Assembly: GCF_022750545.1 (NCBI RefSeq) | Contig: NZ_PUIC01000004.1 | Location: forward strand, 1 to 64,000 | Source of the DNA: Caulobacter sp. CCUG 60055 | GTDB lineage: Bacteria; Pseudomonadota; Alphaproteobacteria; Caulobacterales; Caulobacteraceae | Length of the DNA stretch: 64,000 nt | Direction: 5' to 3' | Part shown: positions 56,407-64,000 of the stretch, piece after piece | Layout: each line of letters begins with the position of its first letter | How positions within the stretch are numbered: position 1 is the first letter of the stretch | Notes under the pieces: model-generated | Databases searched by the model: none | What the model was told of the DNA's origin: nothing | What the model saw: only the letters and a program-made list of their open reading frames with translations | Program-made: the position numbers and the translations under genes

Positions 56407-57197
56407 TCCGCGCTGTCCTCAAGGCCCTTCGCGCCCCGCATCCCGACGACGCCCGGCGCGCGGCGCTGATCGCCCTGCTGACCACCCTGGCCAGCCTGGC
56501 CTTCCCGGCGCTGGCGGCGGCCCAGGCGGTCAACATCAACCTCGGCACCGGGGCGGGCCTGACCGAGCGCGTGGTCCAGCTGGTCGGGCTGATGACGGTG
56601 CTGTCGCTGGCGCCGTCGATCGTGATCATGACCACCTCGTTCATCCGCATCGTGGTGGTGCTCGGCCTTCTGCGCACCGCGCTCGGCCTGCAGCAGAGCC
56701 CGCCCAACGCGGTGATCATCAGCCTGTCGCTGTTCCTGTCGGCCATCGTCATGGCCCCGACCTTCCAGGCCTCCTACGACGCCGGGATCAAGCCGCTGCT
56801 CGACAAGAAGATGGAGCTGCCCCAGGCCTTCGACGCCTCGGCCGCGCCGGTGAAGAAGTTCATGCTCAGCCAGGTCAACCAGGACGACCTCGCCCTGTTC
56901 GTGCGCCTGTCCAGGATCGAAAAGCCCAAGCAGGCCCTGGACACGCCGCTGCGGGTGGTGACGCCGGCCTTCATGATCTCGGAGCTGAAGCGGGCCTTCG
57001 AGATCGGCTTCCTGCTGTTCGTGCCGTTCCTGGTCATCGACCTGGTGGTCGCCAGCGTGCTGATGAGCATGGGCATGATGATGCTGCCGCCGGTGGTGGT
57101 CAGCCTGCCGTTCAAGCTGATCTTCTTCGTGCTGGTCGACGGCTGGCGGCTGGTGGCCGGCTCGCTGGTCGAGAGCTTCCACCAGGTCCCGAAATAG
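56403..57197 (+). CDS. fliP: Flagellar export apparatus protein FliP
   Basis: A 264-residue protein starting at GTG 56403 (GTGA overlap with the fliO stop) with a cleavable signal. Signature segments are LSLAPSIVIMTTSFIRIVVVLGLLRTALG, QQSPPNAVIISLSLFLS, PAFMISELKRAFEIGFLLFVPFLVIDLVVASVLMSMGMMMLPPVVVSLPFKLIFFVLVDGW (shown in part). It forms the export gate core with FliQ and FliR encoded about 5 kb away. Confidence 0.96.
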   Translation: MIRAVLKALRAPHPDDARRAALIALLTTLASLAFPALAAAQAVNINLGTGAGLTERVVQLVGLMTVLSLAPSIVIMTTSFIRIVVVLGLLRTALGLQQSPPNAVIISLSLFLSAIVMAPTFQASYDAGIKPLLDKKMELPQAFDASAAPVKKFMLSQVNQDDLALFVRLSRIEKPKQALDTPLRVVTPAFMISELKRAFEIGFLLFVPFLVIDLVVASVLMSMGMMMLPPVVVSLPFKLIFFVLVDGWRLVAGSLVESFHQVPK

Positions 57198-57207
57198 CGG
57201 CCCCGGC

Positions 57208-58320
57208 CTAGGCCGCGACCGGTCCGTCGCCATAGAGGGCCCGCAGCGCCTCCTCGGCGAACTGGTCGAGCCGCTTCTGGGTCAGGTCGGTGTTGTTCAG
57301 CACCGTCAGCGTCCGCCGGCTGTCGAGGTCGCAGGCCAGCACCGCCTTGTAGCCGCCGGAATTGCCGGCCTCCCAGGCGAAGCGGCGCTCGCGCCCGTTC
57401 AGGGTCAGGGTCTTGACCCGGCCGCCGAGCGCATAGTGCTCGTCCGGGACCTCCACCGTGGTCAGCGCCTTGAGCGAGGCCGCCGTCAGCAGGCCGGGGC
57501 GGAACACCGCCTCGGCGGCGCGGGCGAGATCCGCCGCCGTGCTGTAGTAGCCGCCGCCGGCGACGGCGAAGGCCGGGGCGACCGACGGCTTGCGCACGGG
57601 CGGGGCGATGGTCCGGTAGGGGGCGGCCAGGCTGGGGCCGGCGGCGGCCAGGGGCGCGCCGGTGTCGGCCAGCCCCAGCGGCTTCAGCACCAGCCGCTCC
57701 ATCGCCGTCTCGAACGGCTCGCCGGCGGCGCGCTCCACCGCCGCGCGGACCAGGATCCAGTTGGTCATCGAATAGTCGAAGCGCGCGCCCGGCTCGAAGG
57801 CGAGGTCGCCGGAGGCGTAGAGCCGCACGGCCTCGGCCGTGGTCGCGGCCTTGGACATCAGGCTCGCGTCGGCCCGCGCGGCGGTCAGGAAGCCGTTCGG
57901 CACGCCGCTGGTGTTGGACAGAAGGCGCCGCAGCGTGACCCGCCTGCCGGTGTCGGCGCGATAGTCGGCGAGGACGTCGGTGAGCGGCGCGTCGAGGGAC
58001 AGCCGCCCCTGGTCGACCAGCCGCAGCACCAGGATCGACGAGAACCACTTGGAGACCGAAGCCACGCAGAACCGCGTGTCGACCTGCATCGGCGCGCCGG
58101 CCTCGATGTCGCGAAGGCCGAAGGCCCGGCTGCTCTCGATCCGCCCGGCCCGCCCGAACTGCACCACCCCGTAGAACGGCTCGGCCCGGGCGAAGGCGTC
58201 GACCACCCGTCCGGCGGCGGCCAGGTCGTAGGCCGGCTCGGCGGCGACGGCGCGTCCGGAAGCGGCCAGGGCGCCGCAGGCGGCCAGGCCGATGAAGCGT
58301 CGGCGATCGGGTCGTCGCAT
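57208..58320 (-). CDS. Beta-lactamase-fold serine hydrolase (second)
   Basis: A 370-residue exported serine hydrolase. A Tat-like signal (MRRPDRRRFIGLAACGALAASG) is followed by S88-V-S-K91 (FCVASVSKWFSS) and the Tyr motif YSM in place of the usual YxN (RFDYSMTNWIL). A Gly-rich KTG-like strand is not clear. It is a class C-like esterase/peptidase relative rather than a likely true beta-lactamase. It is convergent with fliP. The start at 58320 places the signal peptide at the N-terminus. Confidence 0.85.
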   Translation of the reverse strand: MRRPDRRRFIGLAACGALAASGRAVAAEPAYDLAAAGRVVDAFARAEPFYGVVQFGRAGRIESSRAFGLRDIEAGAPMQVDTRFCVASVSKWFSSILVLRLVDQGRLSLDAPLTDVLADYRADTGRRVTLRRLLSNTSGVPNGFLTAARADASLMSKAATTAEAVRLYASGDLAFEPGARFDYSMTNWILVRAAVERAAGEPFETAMERLVLKPLGLADTGAPLAAAGPSLAAPYRTIAPPVRKPSVAPAFAVAGGGYYSTAADLARAAEAVFRPGLLTAASLKALTTVEVPDEHYALGGRVKTLTLNGRERRFAWEAGNSGGYKAVLACDLDSRRTLTVLNNTDLTQKRLDQFAEEALRALYGDGPVAA

Positions 58321-58411
58321 GGTTCCCCCTTCGAACATCGTCGCGCGACACAGAGCGCGAGACAGGGAACCAGGCCAAGTTAAGGTTCGGTCATCCGCGC
58401 AGGCGGACGGA

Positions 58412-58861
58412 TCACAGCGCGCGTTCGTAGGTGCGGAAGCCGGTGTCGCGGGTCCAGCCGGCGGATTCGTACAACGCCTGGGCGGCGGCGTTGGTCTCGG
58501 CGGTCGACAGGGTCAGGCGGGCGGCGCCGGCGCTTCGCCCGAACGCCTCGGCCGCCGCCAGCAGCAGCCGGCCCGTCCCCAGGCCGCGGCCGTCTTCCGA
58601 GACGAACAGGTCGTTCAGCACATAGATGCGGGCCATGCGCACCGAGGAGAAGCTGGGATAGAGCTGGGTGAAGCCGAGGCCCCGCCCCGCCGCGTCGACG
58701 GCGATCAGGATGACGGAATCGCCGGTCGACAGCCGCTCGGCGACGAAGGCGCGGGCCCCGGCCAGATCGGCCGCCTGGCCGTAGAAGCGGCGATAGCCGT
58801 CGAACAGCGTGGTCAGGTCGTCCAGATCGGCCAGGACGGCGGCGCGCGCCTCGACGCTCAT
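58412..58861 (-). CDS. GNAT N-acetyltransferase
   Basis: A 149-residue GNAT enzyme: VRAAVLADLDDLTTLFDGYRRFYGQ-like opening, then LGFTQLYPSFSSVRMARIYVLNDLFVSEDGRGLGTGRLLLAAAE, containing the acetyl-CoA loop RGLGTG, and NAAAQALYESAGWTRD. The acceptor is unknown. It lies 23 bases after the TPR gene on the same strand and may be the last gene of the fliM operon. Confidence 0.87.
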   Translation of the reverse strand: MSVEARAAVLADLDDLTTLFDGYRRFYGQAADLAGARAFVAERLSTGDSVILIAVDAAGRGLGFTQLYPSFSSVRMARIYVLNDLFVSEDGRGLGTGRLLLAAAEAFGRSAGAARLTLSTAETNAAAQALYESAGWTRDTGFRTYERAL

Positions 58862-58884
58862 GCGGGTTCCTTGAGTTTGCGGGT

Positions 58885-61872
58885 TCAGCCCTGGGCGGGC
58901 GCGGCCGCCTGGGCGGTCTTCGACGGCGACGCGCCCTTGGGCGGCGGCGCGGCCTGTCCCTTGGCGCCTGGCGGCGTGGCCGGCCCCACCGGGGCGGGGC
59001 GGTCGCGGAAACGCTGCTTCATCTTGATCACCCAGCCGGCGAAGGCGTCGTTGGCGGTGGTGACCTTGGTGAAATCGCCCGGGGCGAGCTGGCTGCCGTC
59101 GGCGCCGGCCAGGGCCACGCGCAGGGCGTCGGGACTGCGCGCGCCGGCCACGAACCCCTGGTAGCGGTCGCGCATCCGGGTCAGGCCGGCGTCGTCGCCG
59201 GCCATGCTGTAGGCGACGCCGACCCGCAGCAGCTTGCTTTCGTCGTCGGGGGTCAGGGGGGCCGGACTGCGCCAGCGCTCGCCCAGGCTCTTCTCGAAGG
59301 TGGTCCCGGCCAGGGCCCAGTTGCGCATCTTCCACGCCACCTCGGCGCGGACGTCCAGGGCGTCCTGCGACTTGTCGCCGTCGATCAGCTCCAGGGCGGC
59401 GTCGTAGCGGCCGAGCTCCATCAGGGCGCGGGCGCTGATCAGGCGGCGCTCCAGGTTCAGGGGGCCCGGCAGGATGGTGGTGCGCGAGCCGTTGATGGCC
59501 CCCAGGGCGTCCTCGGGCTTGCGGTCCATCAGGTAGATCAGCGCCAGGTCGGTGGACACCTGGGCCTTGGGCACCCCGTCGAGGCGGTTGTCGGCCTGGT
59601 ACTTCAGCAGCTCGGCCGCCTGGGTCAGCAGATCGACGTCGACCAGCCGCCGCGCCAGGCGACGGACCATCAGGTCGCCGTCGGCGCCGATGGGGGTCAG
59701 CTCCTTGAAGTCGTAGAACAGCGCCAGGGCCTGGATCGGCTCCAAGCCGTCGGCCTGGCCGTCGAGGAACAGGGTGCGGAAGGCGGCGTTGAGGTCGGCC
59801 TGGAGCTGCACCGCCTGGGGCAGGTCGGGCAGGCGCTGCCCGGCCGAACGCAGGGCCTCCAGCGCCTCGCGGTAGCGGCCGAGATTGAGATAGAGCTGGC
59901 CCAGGGCCCGGATGGTCTCCAGCTCGGTCGCGTCGCCGCGCCAGCGATAGCGCAGGCCGTCATAGAGCCCGGCCGCCTGCAACGGCGTCAGGTCGCCGCG
60001 GTCCAGCCGGATCTGAGTGGCCCTGAGCACCGCCGGCGACGACAGCGCCCCCAGCGGCGCGCGGGAGACGGCGTCGTAGACCCGCAGCGCCCGGTCCTTG
60101 TCGCCCTGGGCTTCGAACAGCCGCGCCTGGGTCAGGCGCACCGCCAGCTCCTCCAGCGGCTCGACCTTGGCGGCCAAGGCCGTGTCGATGGCGGTCCTGG
60201 CGCCGGCGAGGTCGCCGCCCTGCAACGCCGCTTCGGCCTCGGCCCGGGCGAACCGCGCCCGCCACTTGGGCGCGAACAGGCCGAGGGCGCGGGCGCCGTT
60301 GGCGAACTCGCCGCGGGCGTCGGCGTAGCGGCCGAGCTGGACGGCGATATAGCCGCGCCACAGCGCCGCCGACGGATCGCCGGTCAGCACCGGGCTGGCG
60401 AAATCCAGCTCCGCGTCGTTGTAGCGCCCGGCCATCGTCTTGGCCGCGCCGCGCAGGCCGCGGAACTCCGCATCGCCCATCATCTGCTGGTTGACCCGGC
60501 CGACGAGGTTCAGCGCGCCGATCGCCTCGTAGGACAGCTCCGAGCCGATCAGGAAACGGGCCAGGGCCATGCGCGCCGTCACCGGCGCGGCCTTGCCGCC
60601 CGCCGGCTTGGGCTGGGCCGTCTCGGTCGCGGCGGCGTCCTGCAAGGCGTCGTAGCGGGCCATGAAGCCGCCGGAACCGGTCTTGGACCAGCCGTCGAAA
60701 TCGACCAGGGCCGGCATCGAGGTCGGCTGCGGCGCGCCGATGGCGGCGGACTCCTTCTTGGCCGCCGCCCAGGCCGGCGACAGGGCCAGTCCCTGCGGCC
60801 GCCCGATGCGCACCAGATCGCCGTCCGAGGCCACCGCCACGTCGGCGGCGTAGGGCTCGATGGCCAGCCCCTGCGCCGAGGACAACAGGGCCATCTCGAC
60901 GAACTCGCGGCGCGACGGCAGCCCCTTGGACGGCGCCAGCGCGGTGACGGCGGCGATGCGGTCGCCGACCACCGGATCGTCCAGCCACACCACCTTGGTC
61001 GCGCCGGCCATGGCCGCCGACAGCGCCGCCGCCGTCTGCTCCTCGTCGCGCGAGATCTTCACCAGGTCGGGCGACGGCTGCGGCCCGGGGCCGAGCGCGA
61101 TGGTCCAGGTCGCGCCCTCGCCGACAGCCTTGACCGCCGTCGACGCCGGGGCGGCGATGCGCAGGGCGGTGAAGTCCGCGCCCTCGACCGCGCGCATGCC
61201 GGTGAACTGGCGCATGCCGTGCGGCGCCTTGCTAATGTCCAGCTTCGCGCGGGCGTCGAACACCACCCAGATCGCCTCGCCCCGGCGGAAGACCGCCGCC
61301 CCCGGCGGGTTCTTCCAGGTGAAGCGCAGCAGCACCTGCTGGTCGGACAGCTCCGGCTCCATCCGCACCACGCCGCCGGCCGGCGTGGGATCGGGCCGCG
61401 CGGTGCGCGCCAGGGTGAGCGAGGGGGCGGGATCGGGCGGCGCTTCGGCCTTGGCGGCCTGCGGACGGGCGGGGTCGGCGCGTTTCTGGAACAGGTTGAC
61501 GAAGGCCGCGCCGTCGGCCTGGCCGGCCTTGTAGTCCGCGTCGTCGGCCAGGGTCAGCACCACCTCGGCGCCGGCGGGCGTGCGGCGCAGCTCGGCCGAC
61601 TTCAGCCATTTGGGCGGGAACACCCGCAACTGCGAAATGTCCGGCCCTGGACCGGCGAAGCGCAGCGTCAGGGTCTGGCCGTCGCGGCGGACGACCGGGG
61701 CGGCCCCGTGGAACTCCAGGCGCGAGAAGTCGGCGGCCTGGGCGATGCGGACCTGCGGCCCCGCCGCCTTGCGCGGCGCGGGTTCGCCCCCGGGGGCGCT
61801 CCACGCGGGCGCGGCCAGCCCGGCGATGCAGGCCGCGGCGACGCCCGACCGGAAGGCGGAGCGCAGGCCCAT
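58885..61872 (-). CDS. Exported TPR protein at the end of the fliM operon
   Basis: A 995-residue protein with a signal peptide (AAACIAGLAAPAWSAPGG). About 350 residues of beta-rich sequence include AMIN-like strands (FSRLEFHGAAPVVRRDGQTLTLRFAG and VLLRFTWKNPPGAAVFRRGEAIWVVFDA). A long alpha-helical TPR array runs from about residue 430 to 900 (ALWRGYIAVQLGRYADARGEFANGARALG, YLNLGRYREALEALRSAGQRLPD). The C-terminus is Pro/Ala-rich. Its position 7 bases after the MotE-like gene suggests a periplasmic flagellum-associated role, which is inference. Confidence 0.75.
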   Translation of the reverse strand: MGLRSAFRSGVAAACIAGLAAPAWSAPGGEPAPRKAAGPQVRIAQAADFSRLEFHGAAPVVRRDGQTLTLRFAGPGPDISQLRVFPPKWLKSAELRRTPAGAEVVLTLADDADYKAGQADGAAFVNLFQKRADPARPQAAKAEAPPDPAPSLTLARTARPDPTPAGGVVRMEPELSDQQVLLRFTWKNPPGAAVFRRGEAIWVVFDARAKLDISKAPHGMRQFTGMRAVEGADFTALRIAAPASTAVKAVGEGATWTIALGPGPQPSPDLVKISRDEEQTAAALSAAMAGATKVVWLDDPVVGDRIAAVTALAPSKGLPSRREFVEMALLSSAQGLAIEPYAADVAVASDGDLVRIGRPQGLALSPAWAAAKKESAAIGAPQPTSMPALVDFDGWSKTGSGGFMARYDALQDAAATETAQPKPAGGKAAPVTARMALARFLIGSELSYEAIGALNLVGRVNQQMMGDAEFRGLRGAAKTMAGRYNDAELDFASPVLTGDPSAALWRGYIAVQLGRYADARGEFANGARALGLFAPKWRARFARAEAEAALQGGDLAGARTAIDTALAAKVEPLEELAVRLTQARLFEAQGDKDRALRVYDAVSRAPLGALSSPAVLRATQIRLDRGDLTPLQAAGLYDGLRYRWRGDATELETIRALGQLYLNLGRYREALEALRSAGQRLPDLPQAVQLQADLNAAFRTLFLDGQADGLEPIQALALFYDFKELTPIGADGDLMVRRLARRLVDVDLLTQAAELLKYQADNRLDGVPKAQVSTDLALIYLMDRKPEDALGAINGSRTTILPGPLNLERRLISARALMELGRYDAALELIDGDKSQDALDVRAEVAWKMRNWALAGTTFEKSLGERWRSPAPLTPDDESKLLRVGVAYSMAGDDAGLTRMRDRYQGFVAGARSPDALRVALAGADGSQLAPGDFTKVTTANDAFAGWVIKMKQRFRDRPAPVGPATPPGAKGQAAPPPKGASPSKTAQAAAPAQG

Positions 61873-61879
61873 GGGCGCC

Positions 61880-62698
61880 TTAGCGCGCCTTGGCCTTGGC
61901 GGCGGCCGGCGAGGCGGCGGCCGGAGCCTGGGCCTGGGCCTGCGGCGAAGCCGCGGCGGGCGCAGCGGCGGCGACCGGCGCCAGGGCGGCCTTGGCCTGC
62001 AGCACCGACTGGGCCTTGCTGAGCCGGTGCGCCAGCTTCTCCGTCAGGTCGCGGGCGTCCTGCGGCGCCATCTGGGCCAGCACCCCCGAGAGGACCCGCT
62101 CCTTCATCTTGGCGGCGATCGGCAGGCGGACGCTGTCGTCCAGCAGCGACATGCGGGCGGCCGCGTCCTTGGGCTTCATCGCCGAATAGACGGTGACCAG
62201 CCGGTCGGCCTCGGCGTCGGCCTTGGCGTCGGCCTGGCCGAGCAGCCCCTGGATCTCGCCCTTGAGGCCGTTCATGGTCTTGATCTTGGCGTCCAGCTTG
62301 GCCTCGGCCGCGGCCAGCAGCTGCATCTGCAGGTCGATGTCCTTCTCGCGGCCGTCCAGCTCGTTGCGGCGGGCGCCGAGGCTTTGCAGCACGCGCAGCT
62401 CGGCCGGCGACAGGCCCGCCTCCTTGGCCAGCTCGGCGGCGGTCGGCGCGCAGACCGGGGCCGGCGGCTTGGCCGGCGCGACGGCAGCGACGGGCTTGGC
62501 GGCGTCGGCGGCCGAGGCCGCCTGCGGCTTGTCCTCCGGCTTGGCGGCGGGCTTCTGGGCGCCGACCGCGCCCTCGGCCCATGCCCGCGCGCCCGAGACC
62601 ATGCCGGGCAGGGTCTTGGCGCCGCCCAGGGCGTTGATGGCCAGGACGCCGCCGGCGGCGACGCCGATCAGGGGCAGGATGCGGGGAATGCGGGTCAT
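61880..62698 (-). CDS. MotE-like flagellar protein
   Basis: A 272-residue protein with an N-terminal membrane helix or signal (LPLIGVAAGGVLAINAL) and an Ala/Pro/Lys linker. A long coiled coil (ELRVLQSLGARRNELDGREKDIDLQMQLLAAAEAKLDAKI) is followed by an MgtE-N-like C-terminal domain (VYSAMKPKDAAARMSLLDDSVRLPIAAKMKERVLSGVLAQM). This is the layout of MotE, a chaperone for periplasmic MotC in rhizobia. It overlaps the upstream gene by 4 bases (ATGA). Confidence 0.78.
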   Translation of the reverse strand: MTRIPRILPLIGVAAGGVLAINALGGAKTLPGMVSGARAWAEGAVGAQKPAAKPEDKPQAASAADAAKPVAAVAPAKPPAPVCAPTAAELAKEAGLSPAELRVLQSLGARRNELDGREKDIDLQMQLLAAAEAKLDAKIKTMNGLKGEIQGLLGQADAKADAEADRLVTVYSAMKPKDAAARMSLLDDSVRLPIAAKMKERVLSGVLAQMAPQDARDLTEKLAHRLSKAQSVLQAKAALAPVAAAAPAAASPQAQAQAPAAASPAAAKAKAR

Positions 62699-63291
62699 CG
62701 GCGACCTCCGCGGAGGGGGGTGAGGCGCAGCGCCGGCTCGGCCGGGCCGTCGAACAGGTCTTCGTCGACGGTCGCCGCCGGCGTCCGCGCGACGGGCGCG
62801 GCCGCCCGAGGCGCAGGCGGCGCGGGCGGCGCGGCGGCGGGGCGCGGGGCGATGTCGTCGCGCGTCAGGCGAAGCACCAGGGATTCGGCCAGGGCCTCGG
62901 CGTCGGCCTCGGGGCGATGCGGCGCAGCCTGGGGCGTTGCGGGCGGCGGGGCGGCGCGCGCCGACCCGGACGCCGGCGCCGCGGCGGGCTCGACCTTGAC
63001 CCCGCTCCGCTCGGCCCGCGCGATCAGCTTTTCCAGCTTGTCGGTCAGGTCCCGGGCCACGGCCAGACGGCCGCCGAGGATGTCGGCCGCCTCGTCGGCC
63101 GTCCGCCGCAGTTCGGCGAGGCCGGTGGAGGCGCGCGCCGCCGCCGCGTCGAGGTCGGCCACCGCCTTGGCGAAGCCGGCGTGCCCCTCGCGCAGGGCCT
63201 TGAGCTTGCGGTCGAGCCGCCAGCCGAACGCCAGGGCCGCGATCAGCAGCCCGGCCAGGAGCAGGTTCATGCCGAGGGAGACGATGCTCAT
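62695..63291 (-). CDS. pflI: PflI-like flagellar positioning protein (DUF6468)
   Basis: A 198-residue bitopic protein. It has an N-terminal membrane helix (LGMNLLLAGLLIAALAFGW) and a coiled coil (RKLKALREGHAGFAKAVADLDAAAARASTGLAELRRTADEAADIL). The long Pro/Ala-rich tail (RPAAAPPAPPAPRAAAPV) carries acidic FDGPAEP near the end. It starts inside the fliM stop (ATGA). In Caulobacter a proline-rich bitopic protein encoded after fliM, PflI, positions the flagellum at the pole. The match here is by topology, composition and location. Confidence 0.7.
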   Translation of the reverse strand: MSIVSLGMNLLLAGLLIAALAFGWRLDRKLKALREGHAGFAKAVADLDAAAARASTGLAELRRTADEAADILGGRLAVARDLTDKLEKLIARAERSGVKVEPAAAPASGSARAAPPPATPQAAPHRPEADAEALAESLVLRLTRDDIAPRPAAAPPAPPAPRAAAPVARTPAATVDEDLFDGPAEPALRLTPLRGGRR

Positions 63292-64000
63292 CGGAACCTC
63301 TGCAACGCCGCCTTGGCCGAGGGCGACAGCGGCGCCTCGACGCGGACGGCGATATGATGGTTGCGGCGGCCCATGCGCCCGCGGGTCAGCGGCACCGCCC
63401 CGGCGCGCAGCTCGACCAGGCTGTCGGGCGTGGCGTTGAGCATCAGGGTGTCGCCCACCTTCAGCTCCAGCACGCGCTGCAGGCTGATCTGCTGTTCGTC
63501 GAGCACGGCCCGCACCTCGGTCTGGGCGCCCCACAGCTCGGTGGCCAGGTGGCTTTCCCAGATGTTGTCGCGGCCGAACTTCTCGCCCATGAACTGCTGC
63601 AGCAGCATCTTGCGGATCGGCTCCAGCGTCGCATAGGGCAGCAGCAGCTCGATGCGCCCGCCGCGGTCCTCCATGTCGATGCGCAGCTTGACCAGGATGG
63701 CGGCGTTGGCCGGCCGGGCGATGGCGGCGAAGCGCGGATTGGTCTCCAGGCGGTCCAGGCGGAAGCTGACCGGGGTCAGCGGCTCGAACGCCTGCTTGGC
63801 GTCGGCCAGCACCACCTCGACCATCCGCTGCACCAGCACCCGCTCGATGGTGGTGTAGGGGCGGCCCTCGATGCGCATGGCCGCCGTGCCGCGACGCCCG
63901 CCCAGCAGCACGTCGACGATCGAATAGATCAGGTTGGAATCGACCGTCAGCAGGCCGTAGTTGTCCAGCTCCTCGGCGCGGAACACCGACAGGATGGCCG
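63288..64000 (-). CDS. fliM: Flagellar motor switch protein FliM (5' end outside window)
   Basis: The visible 236 residues cover the middle CheC-like domain (LLTVDSNLIYSIVDVLLGGRRG, PYTTIERVLVQRMVEVVLADAKQAFEPLTPVSFRLDRLETNPRFAAIARP in parts). The C-terminal SpoA domain is also present (AVLDEQQISLQRVLELKVGDTLMLN, VPLTRGRMGRRNHHIAVRVE). The N-terminal CheY-P-binding segment and start lie beyond position 64000. FliM sits in the C ring and sets rotation direction. Its stop overlaps the next start by 4 bases. Confidence 0.95.
   Translation of the reverse strand, partial: AILSVFRAEELDNYGLLTVDSNLIYSIVDVLLGGRRGTAAMRIEGRPYTTIERVLVQRMVEVVLADAKQAFEPLTPVSFRLDRLETNPRFAAIARPANAAILVKLRIDMEDRGGRIELLLPYATLEPIRKMLLQQFMGEKFGRDNIWESHLATELWGAQTEVRAVLDEQQISLQRVLELKVGDTLMLNATPDSLVELRAGAVPLTRGRMGRRNHHIAVRVEAPLSPSAKAALQRFR

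Noticed and set aside
57208-58320. True class C beta-lactamase
   Set aside because: The YxN motif is YSM and the KTG strand is not evident, so an esterase or peptidase relative is more likely.

Overview
The window is a GC-rich (about 70% by eye) chromosomal segment of an alphaproteobacterium, most likely a member of the Caulobacteraceae (Caulobacter, Phenylobacterium or relatives). The evidence is a CckA hybrid kinase directly behind fliQ-fliR-flhB, a TTAA-N7-TTAA CtrA-type box between flgBC-fliE and fliOP, a fliM operon continuing into a PflI-like bitopic protein, a MotE-like protein and a TPR protein, and a GTTC-N7-GTTC SOS box in front of recA.

Region by region. Positions 1-3184 look like an accessory block: a TerC-type membrane protein, a broken zinc-ribbon gene, an AlpA/excisionase-like regulator, two small unknown genes, and two copies of the 3' end of radC sharing a 48-bp perfect direct repeat (2255-2302 and 3121-3168). 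From 3212 the backbone begins: a membrane dipeptidase, an acetyltransferase, an ecotin-type protease inhibitor, a glutathione S-transferase, an MFS transporter and a peptidoglycan-binding protein. Positions 9233-20517 hold a dispersed purine cluster, purB ... purC-purS ... purQ ... purL. It is interspersed with two different 2-oxoglutarate/Fe(II) oxygenases, the F1-ATPase zeta inhibitor, a DUF3291 protein, a PEBP protein and an alpha-amino-acid ester hydrolase-like enzyme. Next come BolA, a degenerate aldo/keto reductase, a monothiol glutaredoxin, a thioesterase and rpsD.

Positions 25105-31127 carry an ExbD-like protein lacking the usual channel Asp and the glutathione-dependent formaldehyde pathway (adhC and fghA). 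A beta-lactamase-fold hydrolase lies between those two, with its own promoter and embedded palindrome. A DUF1254 protein and TrmJ follow. Then come a Fur-type-box-controlled TonB receptor, NADP-isocitrate dehydrogenase with a strong terminator, an aspartyl protease, and an unusual two-gene FSGRPNP module (35935-37140). An AEC transporter, a VOC remnant, alaS, recA and an EAL protein follow. At 45384-46664 two convergent genes (TMEM175-like and DUF885) have each lost their 3' half at a shared junction near 45615.

The right third (46809-64000) is mostly flagellar and cell-cycle: cckA, flhB, fliR, fliQ, then an SMR transporter, an OpuC-type ABC system and a crotonase-fold gene. These are followed by fliE-flgC-flgB, divergent fliO-fliP, a serine hydrolase, a GNAT enzyme and the fliM-pflI-motE-like-TPR operon, cut by the window end inside fliM. 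No tRNA, rRNA, CRISPR array or intact insertion sequence was recognised. The best candidates for something undescribed are the FSGRPNP module, the radC tail duplication, the AKR-like protein between BolA and Grx4, and the deletion fusion at 45615.
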